Shown here in pieces: positions 36,626 to 47,899 of a stretch of DNA of 64,000 nt. The stretch is from Rhizophagus clarus (lineage: Eukaryota > Glomeromycota > Glomeromycetes > Glomerales > Glomeraceae), in assembly GCA_015698045.1 (NCBI GenBank), contig BLAL01000047.1, forward strand, positions 372,001 to 436,000, written 5' to 3'. Within the stretch, counting starts at the first letter, position 1. Every line of letters begins with the position of its first letter. The notes under the pieces were generated by a model that saw only the letters and a list, made by a program, of their open reading frames with translations, was not told the DNA's origin and did not search any database. The translations under genes and the position numbers were made by a program.

Positions 36626-39600
36626 TGTAATATTTGTTTTTCTTTTTTAAGCTTTGAAAGGAAGAAATCTTTTTTAATTTGGAGAGATAAAAAAAAAAGA
36701 GGCTGAATCGGAGTTTGATCCCGAAATATTTACTAAAACGTTTCACTTTTCACGTGACTTGACTTTGACTTATCATGCACGTCACACTAACGGCGTTAAT
36801 CACGTTATTTGTTCACCATAAATCATGTGAAACGAGACTTTACCTGCGGTGTAACGTATCGTTTATAGTTTCATAATGGCGTGGTTTTCTTTTCATTGGG
36901 TAAAAAAAAATCATTTAAAACCTATTTTTAATGGTCTGTACCAGTCAAATTTGGATTGAATGGTAAAAATTAAATAATTTAAAACAATTATTAATTTTTA
37001 TTTTTATTAATAATATTAAAAAAAAAAAAATTTCATATTAAACAATGAAACAATATTTATTAACAATATTACAATATTACAATGTGATTTTTTTTTTTTT
37101 TGTCGCGCGACTCTGCGTTAGAGAATGTAATTAGCCAATCAAAAAATAATATATATTACATAATACGAAACTTAATTATAAAGTGCAAATCATCCAAATA
37201 GAGAATAATTATTTGTCATGAATATTATTTATAAATAATTTTATCGGATTATAATTAAGTGTAAAAAAAGGAAAAAACCATTTTTTTTTTTTTCACGTAA
37301 AAAAAAAAAAAGGTTTATTAAATTAGTCTAGTCTGTTCGTTATAATAAAAAAGCAACGTACAAATTTCAAACTTTTCAATTAAAAAAAATCATAATGATT
37401 AATAATATACTTTCCCTATTAACCAACATTATAAATAATATAATTTACCAAGTAGGTTAAGACCAATTTATTTTAATTATAAAATAAAAAATAAAATTGG
37501 AATAAGATTTATTGAAATTATACTATATATACAATTTTAAAAATTTTTTTTTCCGTCTTTAAATATTAAGAAAACTTTCATTTTTAATTTATTTCTTAAA
37601 ATCAATCATACGAATCAAACTTCAACTTTTCTGCGTTATATGCCTTATACTTCCCAAGATTTGCCCATAAATCCGGCCAGAGTGAACATAATTTAGGCCA
37701 AAATCTTAATAATTTGAGCATAGGCATTTGTGCTTAATTTCGGTAAATCACGAGAGTTCAACAAAAAATGTCTGATACGCAATTCCGATATATACACGGT
37801 GAAATTTACCAGTTACACTAATGAACGAGAATATTGTACATTATGATAATTCTCAATACTGTCAATACTGTTACTCCAATATATGGTATATCGAATTTCA
37901 TCGTGTATGCGTCTCCTTTTACAACATATTCAGGGATCTTAATGGGTCAGATAAAATTTTAGCGAGGCACGCTAATTGTATCGCTCAAAAATTTGATATT
38001 TTACATTATGGATCCATCATTACCAACATATACGACAAATTATTTTTTTTTCTATGTTATCAGGACGTACAAAGATCGATGTATAGATAAATATGCAATA
38101 AAGCGTTATTATCGTCATGATTTTATCATCACTTTACATTCAACTCCAACGAATTGAATTATTCATAAGTCACGTTAGGATTAGTAATTATTTTTACTAA
38201 TTCTTAATAGCTTACTCAGCTAGTACTTCCTTATGATTAATGCTTTTGAACGCTCTCTTAAGGTAAAATTTAGGTAGCACATTTAAAATAATTTTATCTA
38301 TCGTCAAACATTTTTCTTTGGGATCTCTTACCATCTTACCATCTGTAATGCTTTTTATTGCACTTCATTAAATATTCATTATCTAACATGTCGAAATAAT
38401 AGAATCTATGGAGGAAGTGAAATTCTGAAAAAAGTATCAAAGATCGTAATAGTTGTGGCTCAGAGACGACATAAAATCTCTTGAATAAGGAAAGATTGTA
38501 GTAAACGAGGACAGTCACTAAATATCTTTATATAAATATACACATAAGCGAATTTCATAAAATGATTTTTGTATTCGGTAGTCGGTCGCAGGTATGCAAA
38601 AAAAATTGTGAACTACTATTGATGCAATAACATATGATATTCTTAACAAGCAACGGAAGCATTAATTCCTATCTTTCCTTTTAAGTACGGTATTATAATA
38701 TTTATATTAGCGATTTTTCATTATGACATTATGACTTTCGTTCGAGAATTTATTTTAATATCTTTATTGATGAAAAAAAGATATTTTTAAAAAAAAAGTT
38801 TAAATTTAAACAGAGATATAACAAATATGGGCGACAAAAAAAAAAAAAAAAATTATTTATACCAAATTTTGTGTATCATTTCAAAATTGCCAACGGTAAT
38901 TTATAGAAATTATAAAAGCTATTTATGAAAGTATGACAGAACACAGTTAGTCTTGGCACATAAACTTAATTTTCGAATTTCTTATTAATTTGTCGATTTT
39001 TCTAGCGTACAATCTTATTGAAATTCTCAGTTAAGCATGCTCTTTGATCATTGACTTTTACTATATAAACAAATATTTGATCAATACTAGGAATTTTTTA
39101 AAAAACATGCTCACTTTTGTAGAACGTTTAAAATTTTATATGATATCATATTATTGTGATGAGGTAACAATCTATTTATGATCAAAAATATAAAGATAGG
39201 AACTTTATCCATCTATATATACATAATATTTCTTTATTAATTAGTAATACATTAGAAATACAGATTTCATGTTGCACATATGGGAGAAAAATCTAACGGA
39301 ATAAACCGGAGTAACAACCATAAATAGCTAAATATAATATTCTATATAGCGAAAGAGAACCAAAAGCAAAGCAGAAACTATCAACTATCACAGACTTAAT
39401 TAAATCCCTTTGAATTATTAAAAAATTCAAATTCTTATTTCCCTAGACCCTAACAATTCTAAATATTGACTATCCGTTAATTGTCGGCCAGCTGCCAGAA
39501 AAGTCAAAAAATGCGGATGTGATCCCGTTCGGTTATTCAGGAAAAGCGATTTCCAGATATTTTTAGAACGCGTAGGGATCACACGAAGCAGAACAAAGCT

Positions 39601-40439
39601 AGATCCCATTACTTAATCGTTGTTCGACATCGGTAGACTTACCTATTTTAAAGATTAATGAATATCAATATGTAGGAGAAGGTGACTAAGCAAAAACCGA
39701 TTCGTGCAAATATAATATTTATTTTATTTAAAGAACAGCGAAAAAATAATTGTCATTTTAAAATCATGATGATTTTTAAATGGCGTAGCAAAACTGTCGT
39801 GTATTATTAATGTGTAAAAAAAACATATTTTTTGCATCCGTTGATCATTGCGATATTAAATATGATAAGGGTAAAGAAAGTTCCTCCAAAGGGTGTTTGT
39901 ACAGTGTTTATATAATGTTTGTACAATAACGAACACTTTATTCGTGATTTTGTGATTGTGCTCGATAAATATGCGCGCTTAAATAATTGTGTGTAAATCG
40001 TGTATTTAAGATAGAAAATAGAATACGGTACTTCCTTTTCACTGTTAAACATCATTATGACAAAATGAGATAGAGGATTTACAAAAAAATTAAAATTAAA
40101 AGGAAAATTTTCTCTTTTTTTCTATTCATTCACACATTCCATTCATCATCATCATTAATCGTCATTAAATTTCTTTTTTTTGTTTTTTCTCCATTTTTTT
40201 CCATTCCTTTTTTAATACATATCATACTAATTTTTTTTTTTTTTAAACTTTTTTTAATTAATTAATTTACAAAACTTTTTTTTATCCTTTTCCTTTTTTA
40301 TTTTAATTTAAAATTATTCCCATCATTCTTTTTTTTCTTTTTACGAAAATAAAAAAAGTTTTTTTTTAACTTTTTTTTTTGAAAATAAAAAAAATCACTC
40401 TTTTATTTTTTTTTTTCATATATACATATATATACATAC

Positions 40440-40470
<31 letters not shown>

Positions 40471-40590
40471 TTTGAAAAATATTTTGAAAAAAAAAAAAAA
40501 AATTTTTTTTTCTTTATTTATTATATATTTATTTATTTTATATATGTAAATATATAAAAAAAAAAAAAATTTTTTTTTTTTTTTTAAACA
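36626..40590. other. Large intergenic region between divergent kinase genes
   Basis: The kinase genes at 34447-36625 (minus) and 40591-42944 (plus) diverge from this region. It holds their promoters, A/T homopolymers (many at 40140-40590, directly before the second gene) and GC-richer patches. The 89-codon frame at 37821-38090 has no recognisable motif. A minus-strand 60-codon frame at 39427-39609 is listed separately. No RNA gene is seen. Confidence 0.5.
39427..39609 (-). CDS. Unrecognised short frame with coding-like composition
   Basis: 60 codons with an ATG, GC-richer than its surroundings and with balanced amino-acid use ('RVIPTRSKNIWKSLFLNN', 'LTFLAAGRQLTDSQYLELL'). There is no domain that I know. 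It could be a remnant of a larger gene or mobile element, or a chance frame. Confidence 0.25.
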   Translation of the reverse strand: MGSSFVLLRVIPTRSKNIWKSLFLNNRTGSHPHFLTFLAAGRQLTDSQYLELLGSREIRI

Positions 40591-41841
40591 ATGCCGATTC
40601 GACAAACTTGGAAAACCAAAGTTCGAGGAGTATTAAGATTATTCAATTCTTCTTCGGCGAAAGGTAAATAATAAATAATACATTTATTTTTATTTACTTT
40701 TATATTACATAATCATTTATTTTGTCGTTTCTTCCAAAATTTTACCACCAATCATTTCTTTTTAAAAAAACTTTATCGTTTTACTCCAAAGTTTCCAAAT
40801 TTAAACCATCAATCTTTTTTCTCCAAATTTAACCGTTTTCTCCAAAATTTTAATGTTTTCTCCAAAATTTAACCGTTTTCTTCAAAATTTTCTTCAAATT
40901 TAACCGTTCAGCTGCTAGGAATGAAGAACTTGAATTTACGACTTCCATGATTTACTCTGATGATTCAGATGGTTATAATTCTAACGAAGAAGAAGAAATA
41001 AAAGCTGAAAACAATGGACCTCTTAGTATAAAGTCCGTATCATCTGATATGAGTAATTTACAAGAATGTTATGAATGTGGTAAATTAAGAGCCATTAATT
41101 GGTGTAAAAATTGTGAATCAAAAGAATTTATTAAAAACTTTTCAAATTGGACGAGTAAAAATGATTTATTAGATAAATTTATTAGAAATACTCAATATAA
41201 AGCTTATAATCATAGATATTATTGGGAATGGATTCCTTTTGAAAAATTTTCTAACATTCAATTTTTAGCTAATGGTGGTCAAACTAATGTATTTACTGCC
41301 ATTTGGTTAGAAGGTCCAAGAAATCAATGGGATAATGATAGTTTTACGTTTGTAAGACGTAAATGGTGTAAAGTAATTTTAAAAAGATTACTTTATTCTC
41401 CAAATAACATTAGTCCTGAATTCATCAATGAGGTAAATGATTTATTAATGATACTACTGTATTTATCGTATTGTATATCTTTCTTTATTATTATTAACGA
41501 ACTTTTCATCTTATAGCTTCGAAAATATTATGGCCATCAAAGATCTCGTTCTAATCGAACCGTACAAATTTATGGTTTAACTTTAGATCAAAAATCAGGT
41601 CGTTATATGTTAGTAACAGCTTATCATAATAAACTTGATGTTCGAACTTTATTACAAAAAAATTCGAAATTATCATGGTCGGATAAATTAAGATTATTAC
41701 AAGATTGTTCTGAAGCATTATTAGATATTCATTCAAAAGGTCATATTCATAAAAATTTTCATCCTGGTAATTTATTATTACATGCAAGAGGAAATAATAT
41801 TTTTTTAAATATAAGTGATCTTGGTTTAATAAGTAATTATG

Positions 41842-41884
<43 letters not shown>

Positions 41885-42762
41885 TAACAATAATTTTTAT
41901 AATCACAATCATAATATTCATCATTATTATAATAATAATAATGATGAAATAATTGGTGTTATACCTTATATAGCTCCGGAAATTTTTGATTGTTGGCCTT
42001 ATACTCAAGATTCTGATATTTATAGTTTTTCAATGTTAATGTTTGAAATAGCTACTGGTAGACCACCTTTTTATGATCGCGCTCATGATCAACATTTGAT
42101 ATTTGATATTTGTGAAGGTTTAAGACCAAAATTTAATTCTAATGAAATCCCTGAATGTTACGCTGAATTAATGGAACAATGTTGGGATACTGAGCCTGTA
42201 AACAGACCTTCTGCTAATGATATTCTTTCTACTATTAAAAATTGGAATATGGATGATTTCTTGGATAGGAAATTTGATGATGATGATTTTGAAGTACATC
42301 CTGATGCTGTATATATTAGTAGACCTCTTGGTGAATTAATATCACGTGAATTGGAACTTCAAGATCAAGTTTGGGAAGGTAAGTTACAATATTGATTGGC
42401 AATTTGATTTGATATTATTCAGTTTTTTTTTTTTTTTTTTTTACAAATAATTTTGATGATTATTTTAGGAACCGAATTATATGAACAAGATGATGAGACA
42501 GAAGAATCTTCCTCTGCCTCCGAAGAAGAAGAACATGAAAGTGATGATGATGATGATAGTGATGATGAAGGGGTGTCAAATTCTGAATCAAATACTGATC
42601 ATGAAGATGATAATTCAAGTTCTGAACAAATAATAGAACCTAAAACAAAAGAATTTCAATTAAAACTAGAATTAAATTTTGGTGAATCTACGAGTGACTT
42701 GAGGAAAAAGATCAATGAAATAGAAAATCAAAAAGATTCTCTTCCAACATCAAATGAAAGTA

Positions 42763-42799
<37 letters not shown>

Positions 42800-42944
42800 C
42801 GACGAAGATAACGATAACGATGATGATGTTGACGATTCTTTAACTGAATCTTCTTCAAATAATACGAATTCTCCTAATATGAGTTCTCCTAATACGAGCG
42901 TATTTGAAGAAGAATCAAAACACGAAGGTGATACTTCTAATTGA
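40591..42944 (+). CDS. TKL kinase-family protein, copy 5, Asn-rich insert, probable pseudokinase
   Basis: Exons 40591-40663, 40912-41432, 41517-42378 and 42469-42944 give 643 aa. The true start is the ATG at 40591 (MPIRQTWKTK), upstream of the internal Met at residue 37. It has a Cys cluster (CYEC...WCKNC), NWTSKN, glycine-loop-like 'LANGGQTNVFTAIW', Lys in 'KVILKRL', catalytic loop HKNFHPGN with Asn (N278) at the catalytic Asp position, then DLG and APE. A long Asn/His-rich insert coded by an AAT repeat lies between DLG and APE, inside the activation segment. The C-terminal extension (exon 4) is Ser/Glu/Asp-rich and lacks the micro-exon ladder of the other copies. It is a diverged subfamily. 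Catalysis is doubtful; a binding or scaffold role is inference. Confidence 0.88.
41838..41897 (+). repeat. AAT trinucleotide repeat inside coding sequence
   Basis: Nearly pure (AAT)n with two to three AAC interruptions coding about 18 consecutive Asn in the kinase activation segment. A GAT repeat coding an Asp run sits in the same gene at about 42760-42800. Confidence 0.9.
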
Positions 42945-43439
42945 ACTGAACACGGTACGAAGAGACAAATCTTGAAGATGATATAATATATAATTTGTTT
43001 AAATGAACAATATAATTTTGAGTAGAGCACATATATTAATTTTATTGATATTTAGCTATAAATTTGTATCACAATTCCACAAATATTTGGATCATAGCTC
43101 TTAATAAATATTTAATTATTTATTGATATTAAACGCTTTGATGTTTTATAAATTTTATAAATTTTATAAATATTTTATTATTTATTTTATTTTATTTATT
43201 TTATTTATTTATTGATTTTTTTTTTTTTTTTTTTTTGAAAAAAAAAAAGTCTATACACGAACACCACAATTTGACGATTTCTACTATGTAAAACCAAAAA
43301 AACTATTGCTATGATAAGCAAACTTAATATTTACAATTATATACAACGAAAAATATACATAATAAATTTCAACCTTTTCTGGCTCACTTTGACTTTTCTG
43401 GTTAACGACCACTCACATAATCAATAACTCGACAACTGA
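42945..43439. other. Convergent 3' flank
   Basis: AT-rich DNA between the 3' ends of the kinase gene (plus) and the DUF7918-type gene (minus), with a T/A run at about 43216-43250. No other feature. Confidence 0.6.
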
Positions 43440-45698
43440 TTAATCCAAATAAATTATATCAGGGTACTCATCATCTGAATCAATTATTTCAATTATCTCT
43501 CGGTATTTGCGTTTTCTTTTACCAAAGATAGACGAACTTTGTAATCGAGAATCTTCTTCTCGTCTCACGACTCTTAAACTTTCATTTTTATCGACCTTTA
43601 TCCTCGCATTTTCCTCTTTGACTGTTATTGAATCATCGTTTTTAATTGTCAACTTCCTTTTCTTGACCCTTGAAGAAATCGACGAATCATCATCATTTCT
43701 AATTGTCGGCCTTTCTTTCTTGACTCTTGACGAAATCGAATCATCATCATTTCTAATTGTCGGCCTTTCTTTCTTGACTCTTGACGAAATCGAATCATCA
43801 TCATTTCTAATTGTCGACCTTTCGTTCTTGACCCTTGACGAAACTGACGAATTATCATCATTTCTAATTGTCGACCTTTCGTTCTTGACCCTTGGTGAAA
43901 TCGACGAATTATCATCATTTCTAATTGTCAACCTTTCTTTCTTGACTCTTGAAGAAATCGAATCATCATCATCTCTAATTGTCGACCTTTCGTTCTTGAC
44001 CCTTGACGAAACCGAAGAATTATCATCATTTCTAATTGTCGACCTTTCGTTCTTGACCCTTGACAAAATCGACGAATTATCATCATTTCTAATTTTCGCC
44101 CTTTCTTTCTTGACCCTTGACGAGATCAAATCATCATCATTTCTAATTGTCGACCTTTCTTTCTTGACCCTTGACGAAATCGACGATTCATCATCTTTTT
44201 TAATTGTCGACCTTCGTTTCTTGACCTTTGATGAAATCGACGATTCATCATCATCACTAATTATCATCTTTTCTTTCTTTTCTTCTTTGGCCAATACTGA
44301 ATCGCCATCACACTTGATCTTCTTTTCCTCCTCGATCAATACTGGATTATCATCACTCTTAATCTCCCTTTCTTCCTTGACCAATACTGAATCATCATCG
44401 CTCTTGATCCCCTTCTTTTCCTCTGTAACCATTACTAAATCATCATCACTCTCGATCTCCTTCTTGACTATTACTGAATCATCACCATTATTAACTTCTT
44501 TCTTGATCACCACCTTTCTCTTCTTGTTACTTGGATCAACTTCTTTGTTGATCGTCATCTTTCTCTTCTTGTTACTTTGATCAACTTCTTTCTTGATCGT
44601 CATCTTTCTCTTCTTGCCACTTGAATTAACTTCTTCCTGGACCTCTTTCTTTCCTTTCTTGTTATTTGAATCAATTTCTTTCTTGATTTCCTTCTTTTCC
44701 TTCTTGATACTTGAATCAATTTCTTTCTTGATCTCCTTTCCCTTCTCAATACTTGAATCAATTTCTCTCTTGATCACCTTTTCTTTCTTGATACTTGAAT
44801 CAATTTCTTTCTTGAACTCCTTCTTTTTCTTCTTAATACTTAAATCAATTTCTTTCTTGATTACCATTTTCCCCTTCTTGTTACTTGAAAAATCATTACA
44901 AATATTTTTTTCAATGAACCATTCGTGAGGACGATAGTGAAGATGTAAGACCGCCACTGGGCGTTTACTAAACTTAGTAAGTGGTTTCATTATTTTTTGG
45001 ATATGTTTTGGTTGTTCAAAAGCGACTCCTGAACTATAATTTGTCATTAACCTAATATCTTTATAAAAACGCATAATAGGTAATTTTTGATCATTATCAA
45101 ATTTCAAGGTTCTTTTCCTTTCAATAATACCAATGTTAGAGGTAAGAACTCTTGCTTTGTAAAAATAGACAGATACACATCCTAAACCACCATAACGCTT
45201 AGGCAATTCAGCTGCGCCCCCTCTTTTGAAGTTGGTCTTTTGAAATTCAAAGTAATGTTTATATTGACGATCGACGTCTTTAAACCCATTTTTAAATACA
45301 GGAGATTTATTCATCAATCTCAATGAAGTGGAATCATCACATCCATCCACATAAACGAACGCCAACATGGGAATTATTTTTGAAGCTTTATCGGATGATA
45401 CTTTGATGACGTAATTAGATTGAGGAGGCGCAACGGCGAAATGAGAAAATGAACTACATAAACAATTATATATTAAAAAAATAAAATAAAATAAAATAAA
45501 ATAAAAATGGTAAAAAAAAAAAAAAAAATTCTTTTCTTTCGAAATAATTTAGGAAACCAATAAAAATAATTATCATACGATATCTCTTGCTCGTAGTCAT
45601 CATTATAGACGTATGATTTTCCTGTTGTTGAGATCTAATGATTAGAAAGAAAAAACTAATTAATCATCAATTCAATAATGTCGGTCATTGACTTTTTG

Positions 45699-45745
<47 letters not shown>

Positions 45746-45833
45746 GTACTTCTAAATTTGTGGTCGGAATAACAAATTCTTTCAATGGATTATCGTTCAC
45801 CAAAAGCTCAACCGTATAACCTTTGATATGCAT
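43440..45833 (-). CDS. DUF7918-type protein with long charged repeat region and SUMO-like motifs
   Basis: Minus exons 45833-45750, 45634-45579 and 45453-43440 give 717 aa. The true start (MHIKGYTVELLVNDNPLKEF) lies two introns upstream of the internal Met at 45368. Residues 1 to about 220 match my memory of the fungal DUF7918 plan: strand-rich start, 'SYVYN', 'FAVAPPQSNY', 'FVYVDG', 'KTNF', 'LGCVSVYFYKA', 'RPVAVLHLHYRP'. The rest is repeats: KKEIDSSIKK-type units, then 'SDDDSVLVKEE' units, then 11 copies of an 18-19 residue unit RVKKERSTIRNDDDSSISS. The C-terminus is EIIEIIDSDDEYPDIIYLD. The repeats carry many hydrophobic-Lys-x-Glu motifs (SUMO consensus) and the tail resembles a SUMO-interacting motif. 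The family function is unknown; a nuclear role is inference from the Lys-rich content. Confidence 0.82.
43640..44240 (-). repeat. Coding minisatellite, 11 units of 54-57 bp
   Basis: Encodes 11 units of RVK(K/N)ERSTIRNDD(D/N)SSISS. Units 3-5 and 6-8 are alike as a block, indicating a three-unit higher-order duplication. The unit length varies by one codon (SISS or SSISS). An open frame on the opposite strand (43507-44580) is only the mirror of this array. Confidence 0.9.
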
Positions 45834-46385
45834 AGTTGAAAATAAAAAATGAACCTAATTTTGGAATTATTTTTATACCAAAAGAGGAAAAGTACATTTA
45901 AATTTAAAAATTAGGCGCCTTTTATTATGAAAGAAGAAGAATAAAGAAATAAAAAATGGTTACAAGCATAAACTTACTGAACACTTTTATGAAACCCGGA
46001 AAAAAAAATAATTTTTTTTTTTTTTTTAAAAAAAAAAATTTTTAAGAATGAAAAAATTTTTTATGACGAGAAAAAAAAATTCTTTTTTTGGAAATTGATC
46101 ATCATTGATGTTCATTCATCATCTTACAGTGACGTAATTAATTGATGACCATTGACCAACACATCGGCCGAGCATGACCAATAGAGGTAGTAATAATGGT
46201 TAAAACAAATTTTAACGTTAATCAGATTTTCTCATGTCGGACGTGAATCACTCATTTTATAACTTACTTATTTGTCAGAGTCTGGAACTGTTACTATAAT
46301 TTTAACAGTTTTAGTTTTATAATATTTAACCAATTTTGCAAATTATGTTAATTAATGTTATCCGTTAATAATAATTTATTAATTT
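45834..46385. other. Upstream region of the DUF7918-type gene
   Basis: AT-rich with palindromic A/T homopolymers near 46005-46040. No TATA box or other element is certain. The first intron of the neighbouring gene also contains a T run of about 40 at 45700-45740. Confidence 0.4.
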
Positions 46386-46391
46386 ATTAGC

Positions 46392-46865
46392 GTCGGGAGT
46401 ATCAGGAGTAGCGGGAGACTGGGAGTGAAAAATTTGGATAACACATCGGCATTACTTATACGCCGATAGATTTTTTTTTTCTCACCGGTTGAGAATATAT
46501 CCGTCAGCGTATACGTCAAACACTGAAAATAGAAGGTTATTCCCATGGATATCCCATATACTGTATATCGGGGGGGGGCTCCAAGGCGTCGATGAATATT
46601 TATTATTCACCGATATCCATAGTATAAAATCCTGCTTATCACTACTTATGCCCCCTACATTTGGAGAGTATTTGGAGTTGGGAGAATATCGTGAATCGGG
46701 AGAATATCTGGAGAGTATTGGAAGTATCTGGAGAATATTGAGAATATTGAGAATTGGGAGAGTATCTGGAGAAATATCCGGGGAGTGTTTTGTAATCAAG
46801 GGAATGCTTGGAGAGTATTGTGAATCGGGGAATTGGGAGAGTATCGGGAGAGTAATAGGAGATTC
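46392..46865. repeat. Irregular array of GGGAGTATC / GGAGAATAT motifs
   Basis: About 25-30 short motifs of 9-12 bp built on GGGAGnATnTGGAGA, dense at 46660-46865 and sparser at 46392-46425. The block between them (46430-46655) has paired 'CGATA' and 'GATATCC' motifs and a run of nine G at about 46570. Long frames on both strands here come from the repeat. The family is unknown. Confidence 0.65.
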
Positions 46866-47860
46866 TGACAGACACTGACAAATACGTAAGTGAATGATTA
46901 ATTCTGGTCAAAATTACCCCTTATATGATACCCGTTATTTAATTGAAGTACCCGTTGACATACCCGGAGTATGAATCACTTTTCCAAAAGTCGGTAGAAC
47001 GTTGTTTAACAAGCGATCGTGTAAACTTTTAATCATCTAAAGAACTTATTCTTTTTTTAAATAGTGTAAATCGAAGGAATTGTCTTTTAATAATAACCGA
47101 AATTCTTTATCGTTTTCCAAATTTGGTCAGAAATAATGATGTTTTATTTTAATACTAGTATTGTTAAAAAAAGATTCTTCTGAGATTATCTTCTTATTGC
47201 GTGATCACACGTAAAATTATTTAATAATAATAACAATTATTATTCAATATTTCTAAATTGTATTATGCGCATCCGACACTTTTAAAAAATAGAAATTTCA
47301 TAGAAACTCTGTACGTCAATGACAACTTAGCCAATAAAAATATGCAGCGAATCAAGGATATCATTTTCAAACGCCTAATAAAAAAAAAAAAAAAAACTAA
47401 CACGCTAATACAAACCCCTTCTTCCGTAATTAATTAGTTTTTATTACTATTTTTTTTTTGTCATAAAAAATTTTATTTAATAATATTATATATATATATA
47501 TACACACTATATTTGAATTGGGAATAAAATATTTTTTTTTTTTTATTATTATTATTATTTTAATTATTATTTTATTTCCGGACTTAACTATTAATGGTTT
47601 ATTTAATAGTTTTGGAATTTTAAGGAGGGCATTATGATCTCCTTTTTCGGTTATCTCGGTTATCTCTGCTACATCGAGAATTCTTGTGTTTAATTAGCTT
47701 TTTTTGTGTTCATCCAATAAAATTAATTACTTTTAAAATCACCAAAAACCGAATATGATTTTTTTTTTTTTTTGCTCAAAAGTGGTAAATTGACCTAATT
47801 TAGTTATTAAAAAATTTTTTTTTTTTTTTATCAATAATAAAATATCCGACGGGCTTGTTT

Positions 47861-47899
<39 letters not shown>

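Noticed and set aside
37821-38090. 89-codon frame between the divergent kinase genes.
   Set aside because: No recognisable motif, ordinary intergenic composition and no splice context.
41551-42008. Ile-rich minus-strand frames.
   Set aside because: Antisense of the AAT repeat in kinase copy 5.
43507-44580. Long open frame (357 codons) on the plus strand.
   Set aside because: It is the antisense of the coding minisatellite of the DUF7918-type gene; a repeat whose period is a multiple of three leaves the other strand open.
44593-44928. Ser/Phe/Leu-rich frame on the plus strand.
   Set aside because: Antisense of the KKEID repeat part of the same gene.
45700-45740. T run of about 40 as a possible terminator or assembly gap.
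   Set aside because: It lies within an intron of a gene with good splice sites; similar long homopolymers occur all over the window.
46482-46911. Frames of 89-129 codons on both strands.
   Set aside because: Produced by the GGGAGTATC motif field; low complexity, with no start context or splice support.
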